Of a stretch of 64,000 nt of DNA, positions 34,606 through 42,549 are shown in pieces; the stretch's first letter is position 1; each line of letters starts with the position of its first letter. Under the pieces are notes generated by a model, which was given only the letters and a program-made list of their open reading frames with translations, ran no database searches and was not told the DNA's origin. The stretch is taken from positions 500,729 to 564,728 of the forward strand of contig KB906767.1 in NCBI GenBank assembly GCA_000381625.1, given 5' to 3'. This DNA comes from Bryobacterales bacterium KBS 96. Lineage in GTDB: Bacteria > Acidobacteriota > Terriglobia > Bryobacterales > Bryobacteraceae. The position numbers and the translations under genes were made by a program.

Positions 34606-35004
34606 ATGAAAATCAAAATGACCAGCGTATACGTGAACGACCAAGACAAGGCCCTGCGCTTCTATACGGAGGTACTGGGCTTTGCCAAGAAGGCCGATTT
34701 CAGTCAGGGCCGGTATCGCTGGCTGACCGTGACCTCGCCCGAGGAGCCGGATGGCGCTGAGCTGCAGCTGGCGCTGAACAACAACCCCGCAGCCGAAGCG
34801 TATCAGCAGGCGATCTTTCAACAGGGCCAGCCCGCAGCCATGTTCTACACCGACGACGTCAGGGGCGACTACGAGCGGATCAAAGCTCGCGGCGCCGAGT
34901 TCACGATGCCGCCCACCGACGTGACCGCCTCGACTATTGCGATGCTGGACGACACCTGCGGCAACCTCATTCAGCTCGTTCAGCTGGCACGCTATTCACG
35001 CTAA
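34606..35004 (+). CDS. VOC/glyoxalase-superfamily protein
   Basis: The 132-residue protein is a two-motif VOC fold: VYVNDQDKALRFYTEVLGFA at the start and FYTDDVRGDYERIKARGAEF in the second half, with a final MLDDTCGNLIQLVQL. Such proteins bind a divalent metal and act as glyoxalase I, dioxygenase or resistance proteins. It is 15 bp after the arsR gene and 7 bp before the SRPBCC gene, with a clear AGGAG before its ATG. The substrate is unknown. Confidence 0.88.
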   Translation: MKIKMTSVYVNDQDKALRFYTEVLGFAKKADFSQGRYRWLTVTSPEEPDGAELQLALNNNPAAEAYQQAIFQQGQPAAMFYTDDVRGDYERIKARGAEFTMPPTDVTASTIAMLDDTCGNLIQLVQLARYSR

Positions 35005-35011
35005 GGAGAAG

Positions 35012-35566
35012 ATGATGCCCGATCGTGAGCAGTACGCACCGGGTCCCGCCAGCGGGGCGCAGGTACAAAAGGACGGAGAGAAATGGACGCTCATTCTAGT
35101 CCGAGAGCTTCGCCACTCGCCGGAAAAAGTCTGGCAGGCGCTTACGGATCCGGCGCATCTGCGCGAGTGGGCGCCCTTTGAGGCCGATGGGAATCTGGGT
35201 ACGGCTGGAACCACGGTGAATCTCACCTGGGTGGGAACGCCCATGCCGCTGGAAACAAAGGTGACGCGAGCCGACGCTCCCAAGGTGCTTGAATACAACG
35301 ATACGCGGTGGGAACTTGAAGCCATTGGCGGCGGCACGCGCCTGACGCTGTGGCACAACATCGACCGCCGTTTCGTCTCGTGGGGCGCCGCGGGCTGGCA
35401 CATCTGCTTCGATGTGCTGGATCGGCTTCTCGCTGGCCAGCCGATTGGGCGCATCGCCGGCTCCGAGGCCATGAAATTCGAGGGCTGGCAGCGATTGAGC
35501 ACTGAGTACGCAAAGCAGTTCGGCGTTGACACCCATCGTTCGCGGCCTAACGCCCCGAAGCCTTGA
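35012..35566 (+). CDS. SRPBCC/AHSA1-family protein
   Basis: The ATG at 35012, with AAGGAGA directly before it, gives 184 residues. ILVRELRHSPEKVWQALTDP and HLREWAPFEADGNLG are hallmarks of the AHSA1 (activator of Hsp90 ATPase-like) branch of START/Bet v1 proteins. WELEAIGGGTRLTLWHNI is the last strand pair. Such small proteins bind a hydrophobic ligand. Together with ArsR, VOC and DoxX genes they form a widespread module, here intact. The ligand is unknown. Confidence 0.88.
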   Translation: MMPDREQYAPGPASGAQVQKDGEKWTLILVRELRHSPEKVWQALTDPAHLREWAPFEADGNLGTAGTTVNLTWVGTPMPLETKVTRADAPKVLEYNDTRWELEAIGGGTRLTLWHNIDRRFVSWGAAGWHICFDVLDRLLAGQPIGRIAGSEAMKFEGWQRLSTEYAKQFGVDTHRSRPNAPKP

Positions 35567-35585
35567 AGGAAGGAGGGAAAACATC

Positions 35586-36008
35586 ATGGAATCGACCCTG
35601 CACAAACCGGCCCTCGCCGCCGCCAAAACCGCTCTCAAAGCCATGACTATTGTCTATTGGATCGCCACCGCGCTCTTCTGTCTGCAGATAGGCTTCACCG
35701 CCTACGCGCAACTGCGTCTGCCGGAGGTGGCGCAGGCGTTCACCCACCTCGGCTTCCCCGCCTATTTCCGGGTGGAGCTCTCGTGGGCCAAGTTCGTCGG
35801 TGTGGTGCTGCTGCTTGCGCCCGCGCCAGCGTGGCTCAAGGAGTGGGCCTACGCCGGCTTCGGCATCACCCTGGGCTCGGCCCTCATCGCCCATCTCTCG
35901 TTGGGCGATGGCCCGGAGGCGTGGGGCTGGGCCGCGGTAACCGGCGTCCTTTGGGGGCTCTCGTACTTCTTTTGGCGCCGACTTTGCAGCGGACGCCGGC
36001 GAGCGTAG
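35586..36008 (+). CDS. DoxX-like membrane protein
   Basis: The ATG at 35586 follows an AAGGAGGG ribosome-binding site and gives 140 residues with four predicted helices: MTIVYWIATALFCLQIGFTA, VGVVLLLAPAPAWLKEWAYAG, GITLGSALIAHLSLG and VTGVLWGLSYFFW. This matches the DoxX-like family. DoxX relatives influence redox and thiol stress or act with oxidoreductases. It follows the SRPBCC gene by 19 bp in the ArsR-headed operon. Confidence 0.85.
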   Translation: MESTLHKPALAAAKTALKAMTIVYWIATALFCLQIGFTAYAQLRLPEVAQAFTHLGFPAYFRVELSWAKFVGVVLLLAPAPAWLKEWAYAGFGITLGSALIAHLSLGDGPEAWGWAAVTGVLWGLSYFFWRRLCSGRRRA

Positions 36009-36034
36009 CTAAACTAGTGCGAGAGTAGCTGTAC

Positions 36035-36457
36035 ATGAAAAGGACCTTCCCGGTGGAATCTGCCTCTGCATTCATCAACGAGAAGATTAAAGAGCTTGGG
36101 GACTGGCGCGGAAAGATGCTCGCGAAAGTGCGCGAAATCATACACGACGCAGACCCTGAGATCGTCGAAGAATGGAAGTGGATGGGCACTCCCATCTGGT
36201 CTCACGACGGCATCGTCTGCACAGGAGAGACCTACAAGAAGGTTGTCAAGATGACCTTTGCCAAGGGAGCTGCATTGAAGGACCCTTCGGGTCTATTCAA
36301 CTCCAGCCTCGACGGGAACGTCAGGCGCGCCATCGACATCCACGAAGGCGACAAGATCGACGAGGCGGCCTTGAAGGATCTCATCCGCGCTGCAGTGGCG
36401 CTCAATCTCAAGAGCAAGCCAAAACCCCGGCGAGCGAGCAGCAAGCGCGCCGATTAG
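36035..36457 (+). CDS. DUF1801-family protein
   Basis: The 140-residue protein begins with helices INEKIKELGDWRGKMLAKVR and then has EWKWMGTPIWSHDGIVCTGE and VKMTFAKGAALKDPSGLFNS, the core of the DUF1801 fold (frataxin-like). The Lys/Arg-rich tail is a disordered extension. Function of the family is uncertain; ligand or metal binding has been proposed for related proteins. It is 26 bp after the DoxX gene and is the last of the tight ArsR run. Confidence 0.88.
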   Translation: MKRTFPVESASAFINEKIKELGDWRGKMLAKVREIIHDADPEIVEEWKWMGTPIWSHDGIVCTGETYKKVVKMTFAKGAALKDPSGLFNSSLDGNVRRAIDIHEGDKIDEAALKDLIRAAVALNLKSKPKPRRASSKRAD

Positions 36458-36630
36458 CCTGCTAGCAAACGCATCTTATAGCGCAGGATCGGGATACCGG
36501 CCGAAGCGCACCTCTCCCTAGCCTAAAGATAGAGGTCTATCAGCACCGCGTCGGCCGCTGAACGGTAAGATTTGCGGAACAATCCTGATTGTGTCCGCGT
36601 GCGTGGCCATCTAGATAGAGGAGTTTAGAG

Positions 36631-37026
36631 ATGGAGATCAAAAGAATTGGCTCGCAACCTTCGGTCACGGGGCCGGCAGAGTGGTTCACTGGCACGGTAC
36701 GGATCGATCCGCTTTTTCGGGCGCCTGATCCGGCGTTGGTTCAAGGCGCCAGCGTAACGTTCGAGCCGGGTGCACGTACTGCATGGCATGCTCACCCTCA
36801 TCTCCGCTGGGTCAGAGTGACGGCGGGCTGCGGCTGGGCTCAACGCGACGGCGGACCAATCGAGGAGATCCGGCCGGGCGATGTGGTCTGGTTCCCGCCC
36901 GGCGAGAAGCACTGGCACGGCGCCACGCCAACTACGGCGATGACGGATATCGCCATTCAGGAAAACCTCGACGGGAAGGTGGTCGACTGGATGGAACACG
37001 TCAGCGACAAGCAATACAAGCGCTGA
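36631..37026 (+). CDS. Cupin-domain protein (quercetinase-like small cupin)
   Basis: The 131-residue product is a single cupin. Motif 1 is [20 protein letters not shown] (His-X-His-Pro with Trp before it) and motif 2 is [33 protein letters not shown] lies between. The metal set His-His-Glu-His looks complete. Such proteins near reductases often bind small carbonyls or act as dioxygenases. It follows a 173-bp spacer, so it may have its own promoter, and a zinc alcohol dehydrogenase follows by 37 bp. Confidence 0.88.
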   Translation: MEIKRIGSQPSVTGPAEWFTGTVRIDPLFRAPDPALVQGASVTFEPGARTAWHAHPHLRWVRVTAGCGWAQRDGGPIEEIRPGDVVWFPPGEKHWHGATPTTAMTDIAIQENLDGKVVDWMEHVSDKQYKR

Positions 37027-37063
37027 CCGGAGCGTCGAAAGGAGATCATAGGTAAATTAAATT

Positions 37064-38122
37064 ATGTACAACGCGAAGGCTTATTCCGCGGCGAGTGCGA
37101 CATCACCGCTTGCCTCTACAACAATTGCGCGGCGAGATCCAGCCGAACACGACGTGCAGATCGAAATCCTCTTTTGCGGCATCTGCCACTCCGATCTCCA
37201 TTCGGTCCGCAACGAGTGGAGCGAGTTCATGCCCACTAATTACCCAATTGTGCCTGGCCATGAGATCGTCGGCCGTGTCACGAAGACCGGCTCGGCAGTG
37301 ACGAAGTTCACGCCGGGCGATCTCGCCGCAGTCGGCTGCCTGGTCGACTCTGACCGCAACTGCCCCCGGTGCAAAGCGGGGCTTGAGAATTTCTGCCCGA
37401 ACCTGATCCTCACCTTCAACTCCCCGGACACGCACCTCGGGGGTGTCACCTACGGTGGATACTCCGACACAATCGTCGTCGATGAGCACTTCGTTCTGCG
37501 AGTGCCCCCCAACCTGGATCTCTCCGGGGCAGCGCCGCTGCTCTGCGCCGGAATCACAACCTACTCGCCTATGCGCCACTGGGGCGTCACCAAAGGCAAG
37601 AAGGTTGGCGTGATTGGCCTCGGCGGTCTGGGGCACATGGCCGTAAAGTTTGCGCATGCCCTCGGAGCGCACGTTGTGGCCTTTACCACTTCGCCCAGCA
37701 AGACGGGGGACGCGCTTCGCCTCGGCGCCCACGAAGTCGTCCTTTCCCGGAATGTAGATGAGATAAAGAAGCACACTGGCAGTTTCGATTTCATCCTCGA
37801 TGCCGTATCGGCCGATCACGACATCAACACCTATATCAATCTCCTGGCCTTCGATGGCACGCTTACTCTTGTCGGCGCTCCTGCGAAGCCCCTGGGCGTC
37901 GCCGCCTTGGGCCTTATCGTCGGCCGCCGTAGCGTCTCGGGTTCGATCATCGGCGGTATTCCCGAGACGCAGGAGATGCTCGATTTTTGCGGAGAGCATA
38001 ACATCACCGCGGACGTCGAGGTCATCCCGATCCAGAAGGTCAACGAAGCCTACGAAAGGTTGCTAAAGTCCGATGTGAAGTACCGCTTCTCGATCGATAT
38101 GGCTTCTCTCAAATCTGAGTGA
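37064..38122 (+). CDS. Zinc-dependent NAD(P) alcohol dehydrogenase (YahK/CAD-like)
   Basis: The 352-residue MDR enzyme has catalytic-zinc residues Cys41 (GICHSD), His66 and Glu67 (PGHEIVG) and a second Cys in LLCAGITTYSP. The nucleotide site is VGVIGLGGLGHMAVKFAHAL. The structural-zinc loop reads DRNCPRCKAGLENFC: the first of the four usual cysteines is Asp97, leaving Cys100, 103 and 111. Zinc may still bind through Asp, or the site may be weakened. It probably reduces an aldehyde with NADPH. The cupin gene upstream may be co-transcribed. Confidence 0.9.
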   Translation: MYNAKAYSAASATSPLASTTIARRDPAEHDVQIEILFCGICHSDLHSVRNEWSEFMPTNYPIVPGHEIVGRVTKTGSAVTKFTPGDLAAVGCLVDSDRNCPRCKAGLENFCPNLILTFNSPDTHLGGVTYGGYSDTIVVDEHFVLRVPPNLDLSGAAPLLCAGITTYSPMRHWGVTKGKKVGVIGLGGLGHMAVKFAHALGAHVVAFTTSPSKTGDALRLGAHEVVLSRNVDEIKKHTGSFDFILDAVSADHDINTYINLLAFDGTLTLVGAPAKPLGVAALGLIVGRRSVSGSIIGGIPETQEMLDFCGEHNITADVEVIPIQKVNEAYERLLKSDVKYRFSIDMASLKSE

Positions 38123-38529
38123 TGTATACCTGGGCAACTGATCGCCTCTACTAAATCATCCACAATGCCGGGCGGGAATCCACAATCTCCAAGCCACGGC
38201 AAGCCGGCGCCGGCGGTAATGGAAACATTTGTCTGGATCGAAATGAAATAAGCCCGGGACCGCTTGAATGCGAACCGAGCGCCAGTGCCGCCTATGTGGA
38301 TAGCGAAGCACCCGTCGCGTTCCTCAACCGCATCGTCGCAACCAACGCGCGTGGCTTTTCGAGCGGCATTGAGAAATGGCGGGAAGCACGCGCCATCGTG
38401 GCTTCCAGGCAGACGCAGTTCCTGGTCATGCACGACGCGCCGAATCCTTCCTGTGCTCCCCGGCGCAAACCGGGAGTGGATCGCGCATGGTTAGCTAACC
38501 GGGATTGGTCGAGATACTCAGCCAAACTG
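38123..38529. other. Gap with coding-like traces but no recognised gene
   Basis: The stretch reads, on the + strand from about 38290, as YVDSEAPVAFLNRIVATNAR followed by GFSSGIEKWREARA, with G/C-rich third positions, but no good start. A short 28-codon frame precedes it near 38165 (MPGGNPQSPSHGK…). I recognise no family. It may be a decayed gene. A real function cannot be shown. Confidence 0.3.
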
Positions 38530-39006
38530 CTACATCTCCTGCCGCGTGGCGCCGTCGCGCATTTCCTCCATTACGGACAGATTTTTTCGCATTGTTTGCA
38601 TGCGCCGGCGACCTGCGTCAGAGCCTTCCACCAAGCGCTCAATGCTTATTAGAAACTCAGGCAGATTCATTTTTTCTCTGAAATCCGCCAAGTACGGCTG
38701 AATCTTGGCGTATTGGAAATACATCTCCTGGCAAGTGTCTTATACAAGGCTCGCGTCGAGCGCGCCGCTCGATACAAATGCGGCCACCATGTCCCAATAT
38801 CCGTAAACCTGAAGAACGAAGCCACTATGCTTGCCACCAGCTCTAACGATTTCGACAAACTCGCCAGCGGACCGCGGCATAAACTCCCCACCCACGTAAG
38901 AGCGCGCCTCGCGCATGACGGTTTCGCGCCGCAATTCGTAGAGCTTAAGAATCAACTCCGCTTGCTGGATTGCATGATTATCTGTTGTTTCGTTTTGTAT
39001 GCCCAT
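38530..39006 (-). pseudogene. Conserved acidobacterial hypothetical gene broken by one in-frame stop
   Basis: From the ATG at 39006 (GGAAGAA ribosome-binding site) the frame reads MGIQNETTDNHAIQQAELIL, then LYELRRETVMREARSYVGGE and ends at TAA, 38740-38742. The same frame then continues without shift: DTCQEMYFQYAKIQPYLAD and IERLVEGSDAGRR to 38530. The whole reads as one helical protein of about 158 residues. Relatives I remember have a Tyr just before DTCQEMYF, so TAC or TAT probably mutated to TAA. The second part has no proper start signal. Confidence 0.7.
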
Positions 39007-39241
39007 ATTCTTCCAGTTCGCCTCACAGTTGATGATACAGGCCTTAGCGCACGTGCCAAGGGGGCATTTCCTCCCAGCCACCAGCAGTTGGGCAGTTTAA
39101 GCGGCTGTTGGACACGCGGTTGTATTCACGAAAGGCTCGCTAAGCTATGTGAAATTTAGGGATATAATTCATCGAACACCGTACTCGCCTTCGACATGGA
39201 GCGGTCAACATCCTAAAAATGGAAGCAAGGAGCACATTGAA

Positions 39242-41128
39242 ATGTGCGGAATTGTCGCGCTCTTCTCGCGTCGCGATCCGATCTCGACGGCAGTAATATC
39301 GCGGGCCACTCAGAGCCTCCACCACCGCGGTCCCGATGGACAGCGGCATTGGATGGCGCCCGACGGGCGAGTTGCGCTGGGCCATGCGCGGCTTAGGATC
39401 ATCGACCTCATCACTGGCGATCAACCGATTGCGAACGAGGATGGGCGCACCCGCATTATCGTGAACGGCGAATTCTACGGCTATGAACCGATCCAGCGGG
39501 AACTCGAACGATCGGGGCATCGCCTGCGCACCCGGTCCGATAGCGAAATCGCTCTGCATCTCTATGAAGACCTTGGCGCCCAGTGCCTACACCGACTGCG
39601 CGGTGAGTTCGCCTTCGTGCTCTGGGATGAGGTCAACCGGACGATGTTTGCCGCGCGCGACCGGTTCGGCATTAAACCGCTGTTTTATGCCTTCCACGAC
39701 GAAACGCTGTATTTCGCCTCGGAGGTGAAAGCCTTGTTTGCGGCCGGAGTGCCGGCGCGCTGGGATGCCGACTCCGTTTCTCACTCGGTCGAGTACGGCG
39801 GACATCAGGTCCGTACGCTGTTCGAGGGCGTCTTCCAGGTTCCTCCCGGCCATTACCTGATCGCCACCGGTAAACACACTCAACTTGTTCAGTATTGGGA
39901 TTTCGATTACCCGCGGGCCGGCGATAACGGGGCGCACCGTTCGGATGCGGATTATGCCGCGGAATTCCGCGAGGCTCTGGAGGAAGCGGTGCGCCTGCGT
40001 CTCCGCGCGGATGTTCCAGTGGGCTGTTATCTTAGCGGCGGGCTGGACTCCTGCGCGGTTCTCGGCCTCGCGGCGAAACATCATCCCGATCCGATCCGGG
40101 CGTTTACGCTAACTTTCGATCGCGCCGACTACGACGAGGAAAAAGAAGCGCGGGAGATGGCGGCGAAAGCGGGCGCCGAGTTTGTTCCTATCCCCATCCG
40201 GCAGGACGACCTCGCGGATCATTTTGCGGATGCGATCCTGCAATCTGAAACCTTTTGCATCAATGCCCATGGCGTTGCCAAATACCTGTTGAGCCGGGCG
40301 GTGCGCGATGCCGGTTACAAGGTGGTGATTACGGGAGAGGGATCGGATGAGATCCTGGGCGGCTACGCGCACTTTCGCCGCGACATGCTTCTTTACAGCC
40401 GGGATGGCCAAGACCCGGTTACAGTTGCAGCCCTGCTGGAGGAGCTGGAGAGACTCAATCCCGTATCCCGGGGATTGCTGTTGCCGCATGGCGAGGCAAG
40501 ACCACTCGAAAATGTCAAGCGGCTGCTCGGCTTCGTGCCCTCCTGGATCGAAACCTTCTCGGCCCGATCGTCGAAAATGCAAGAGCTAATAGCGGCGGAT
40601 TTTCGCGAGAAATTCGGCGAGCGCGACGGATATCATGCCCTCCTCAGCGGCCTTGACGTCCGAGGTCAGCTCGCCGGCCGCGATCCCGTGCACCAATCGC
40701 TTTACCTCTGGTCGAAAACGCTGCTGCCCACCTACATCTTGACGATGCTGGGCGATCGCATGGAGATGGCGCACTCCATTGAGGGGCGCGTGCCGTTCCT
40801 CGATCATCAGGTGGTGGAAGTGATCCGCTCCCAGCCAGTGACCCAGAAGATCCGCGGGATGACGGAGAAGTATGTCCTAAGGGAAGCCGTTCGTGACGTG
40901 ATCACCGACACGGTATATCGGAGGCAGAAGCATCCGTTCTTGAGTCCGCCGGCTACCTTGAATCCCAACGAGAAGCTCAGCGCTCTGGTGCAGGATACGC
41001 TTCGCGGCCCCACGCTTCGAACCATCCCATTCTTCGATCAACAAAAAGTTATCGGTCTGCTCGACAGCCTGGACACGATGGACGAGGGCTCTCGCGTTGC
41101 CAACGACCAGATACTGATGACCTGGTGA
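39242..41128 (+). CDS. asnB: Asparagine synthetase (glutamine-hydrolysing), AsnB
   Basis: The ATG at 39242 gives MCGIVALFSR, so Cys2 becomes the amidotransferase nucleophile after Met removal; AAGGAG precedes it. The N-terminal Ntn glutaminase domain covers residues 2-~190. The ATP-pyrophosphatase domain follows with the SGGLDS loop near residue 265 and GEGSDEILGGYAHF near 365. At 628 residues it is a full-length AsnB. It makes asparagine from aspartate, ATP and glutamine. It may instead amidate a cell-envelope or secondary product, as many stand-alone acidobacterial copies do, but no such cluster is visible. Confidence 0.92.
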   Translation: MCGIVALFSRRDPISTAVISRATQSLHHRGPDGQRHWMAPDGRVALGHARLRIIDLITGDQPIANEDGRTRIIVNGEFYGYEPIQRELERSGHRLRTRSDSEIALHLYEDLGAQCLHRLRGEFAFVLWDEVNRTMFAARDRFGIKPLFYAFHDETLYFASEVKALFAAGVPARWDADSVSHSVEYGGHQVRTLFEGVFQVPPGHYLIATGKHTQLVQYWDFDYPRAGDNGAHRSDADYAAEFREALEEAVRLRLRADVPVGCYLSGGLDSCAVLGLAAKHHPDPIRAFTLTFDRADYDEEKEAREMAAKAGAEFVPIPIRQDDLADHFADAILQSETFCINAHGVAKYLLSRAVRDAGYKVVITGEGSDEILGGYAHFRRDMLLYSRDGQDPVTVAALLEELERLNPVSRGLLLPHGEARPLENVKRLLGFVPSWIETFSARSSKMQELIAADFREKFGERDGYHALLSGLDVRGQLAGRDPVHQSLYLWSKTLLPTYILTMLGDRMEMAHSIEGRVPFLDHQVVEVIRSQPVTQKIRGMTEKYVLREAVRDVITDTVYRRQKHPFLSPPATLNPNEKLSALVQDTLRGPTLRTIPFFDQQKVIGLLDSLDTMDEGSRVANDQILMTW

Positions 41129-41340
41129 GCGCGTGCGTGCTTCAAGATCGGTTTCATTTGGTCTGAAAGCGCGAGCCGGAGGAAGGCAGGAGTTTACGGA
41201 ACACCGCTGTTGTGGCTGCAAATCGGCAATCTGCTTTGATCCCGTGTGGCTCCGGCTGGTTGGCAATTATTCCATTACCGGCAGATACGCCGTTTACAAC
41301 ATAAAGGCTCCATGTGCCGGGGACCCTCGCTGGCCGCCGT

Positions 41341-41433
41341 TCACGCTTCGGGCAAATCGCGCAGCAAGGTGTCGAGCGTCGCCGGAGTGCGCGTCAATAT
41401 AGACAGGCATTCTTCCAGAAAACCTGCGGGCAT
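41341..41433 (-). pseudogene. DinB-family gene remnant
   Basis: An ATG at 41433 opens a 30-codon frame, MPAGFLEECLSILTRTPATL and then DTLLRDLPEA, ending in TGA. This is the N-terminus of DinB-family (four-helix, metal-binding) proteins, which continue WT…EGPGTWSP. After the TGA the sequence still reads TAASEGP, and in a shifted frame GTWSLYVVNG. So TGG became TGA and one base was inserted downstream, and the rest is missing. The surrounding gap (41129-41497) holds no other gene. Confidence 0.7.
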
Positions 41434-41497
41434 GCTGAGAATGTCTGTGATGACTTTGGAATGTGCGTGGAAGGACTGGACGGGCTAAAATAGACAC

Positions 41498-41788
41498 TCA
41501 CACTCCTTCGACGATACGCAAGTCACGCTCCGCTGCGGATCCGAGAACCCGCAAAGCGGCCCGATAGGCGGCACTATTGTAAGTCGCTACGGCCTTTTCA
41601 AAACTTTCGAATTCCATCACCACGACGCGTTGGTTTATGCCCGATTCATGGGACTCGACCTCGGAGGTCCGTATTAACGCTTTGCCACCGCCTGCTTCTA
41701 TGGCTGGTATCGCAAGTTTGCCGTATTCCTTCAACGCGGATTCATCCAAAACCGAACGATATGCCACAACCCAATAACCCTTCTTCAT
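41498..41788 (-). CDS. DUF1330-family protein
   Basis: The 96-residue protein has the DUF1330 core: KGYWVVAYRSVLDESALKEY at the start, INQRVVVMEFESFEKAVATY in the middle and SAAERDLRIVEGV at the end. The family is a dimeric ferredoxin-like (ABM) fold of unknown function, sometimes near oxidoreductases. A strong AAGGAG ribosome-binding site lies before the ATG at 41788. It reads away from the GNAT gene with 92 bp between them. Confidence 0.9.
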   Translation of the reverse strand: MKKGYWVVAYRSVLDESALKEYGKLAIPAIEAGGGKALIRTSEVESHESGINQRVVVMEFESFEKAVATYNSAAYRAALRVLGSAAERDLRIVEGV

Positions 41789-41880
41789 TCGCTCTCCTTT
41801 TCCAATCTCGTTTGTCTATGATATGGCCAACTACAATATAAGGACTCCACGCGGTTCGATCAATCCTAAACTTGTAAGAC

Positions 41881-42417
41881 ATGCCAACGATACAGGTTCG
41901 CTGGGCGGCTGAACCGGACATTCCCGTGATTCTGGATATGATTCGCGGGCTTGCGGAATACGAGAAGCTCAGTCACATGGTGACGGCGACCGAAGAGCGC
42001 CTTCGGGAGACGCTATTCGGGGCCAAGCCCGCGGCCGAGGTGCTGTTGGCGCATTACGACCTAGAGTGCGCCGGATTCGCCTTGTTCTTCCCGACTTATT
42101 CGACATTTCTAGCCCAGCCGGGAATTTACTTAGAGGACCTGTATGTGAAGCCTCAGCTGCGAGGTAAAAAAATAGGGTTAACACTGCTAGAGCGCTTGGC
42201 AAAAATTGCAGCCGAACGAGGCTGCGGCAGAATGGAATGGTCGGTGCTGGATTGGAACGAGCCATCTATTCGGTTTTACAAAAGGCTGGGCGCCGTGCCA
42301 ATGAACGAGTGGACCCAATTCCGGCTGGCAGGGGAGGCGCTTGAAAAACTCGCTTCTCGTGCCACAGAAGTTTTCTCAATGCTGCCTCTAGCCCCGGGAA
42401 GTCAACATTCCAGTTGA
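41881..42417 (+). CDS. GNAT N-acetyltransferase (spermidine/diamine type)
   Basis: The 178-residue enzyme has the GNAT fold. VRWAAEPDIPVILDMIRGLA is the start, and ISLEDLYVKPQLRGK-type motif A is seen as IYLEDLYVKPQLRGKKIG, which binds acetyl-CoA. MEWSVLDWNEPSIRFYKRLG is motif B and NEWTQFRL the last strand. This combination is typical of spermidine/spermine (SAT1)-like acetyltransferases. The substrate, a polyamine or amino acid, is inferred. It is monocistronic. Confidence 0.88.
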   Translation: MPTIQVRWAAEPDIPVILDMIRGLAEYEKLSHMVTATEERLRETLFGAKPAAEVLLAHYDLECAGFALFFPTYSTFLAQPGIYLEDLYVKPQLRGKKIGLTLLERLAKIAAERGCGRMEWSVLDWNEPSIRFYKRLGAVPMNEWTQFRLAGEALEKLASRATEVFSMLPLAPGSQHSS

Positions 42418-42549
42418 CCATCGCACGTTAACGGGAGAGCCCGCCGCGACAAATTCTTTTCGAAGGGGCGAGTCGCCGGCTACCGTCCGGCAAGGTCGCT
42501 TGATGTAAAGAATCGTAACGAAAGAGCCGGGCGAGACACCTGCCGCTGG

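Noticed and set aside
34985-35001. TGGCAC…TTCAC resembling a sigma-54 promoter
   Set aside because: It lies inside the VOC gene, the spacing and the GC element fit poorly, and no regulator site is near.
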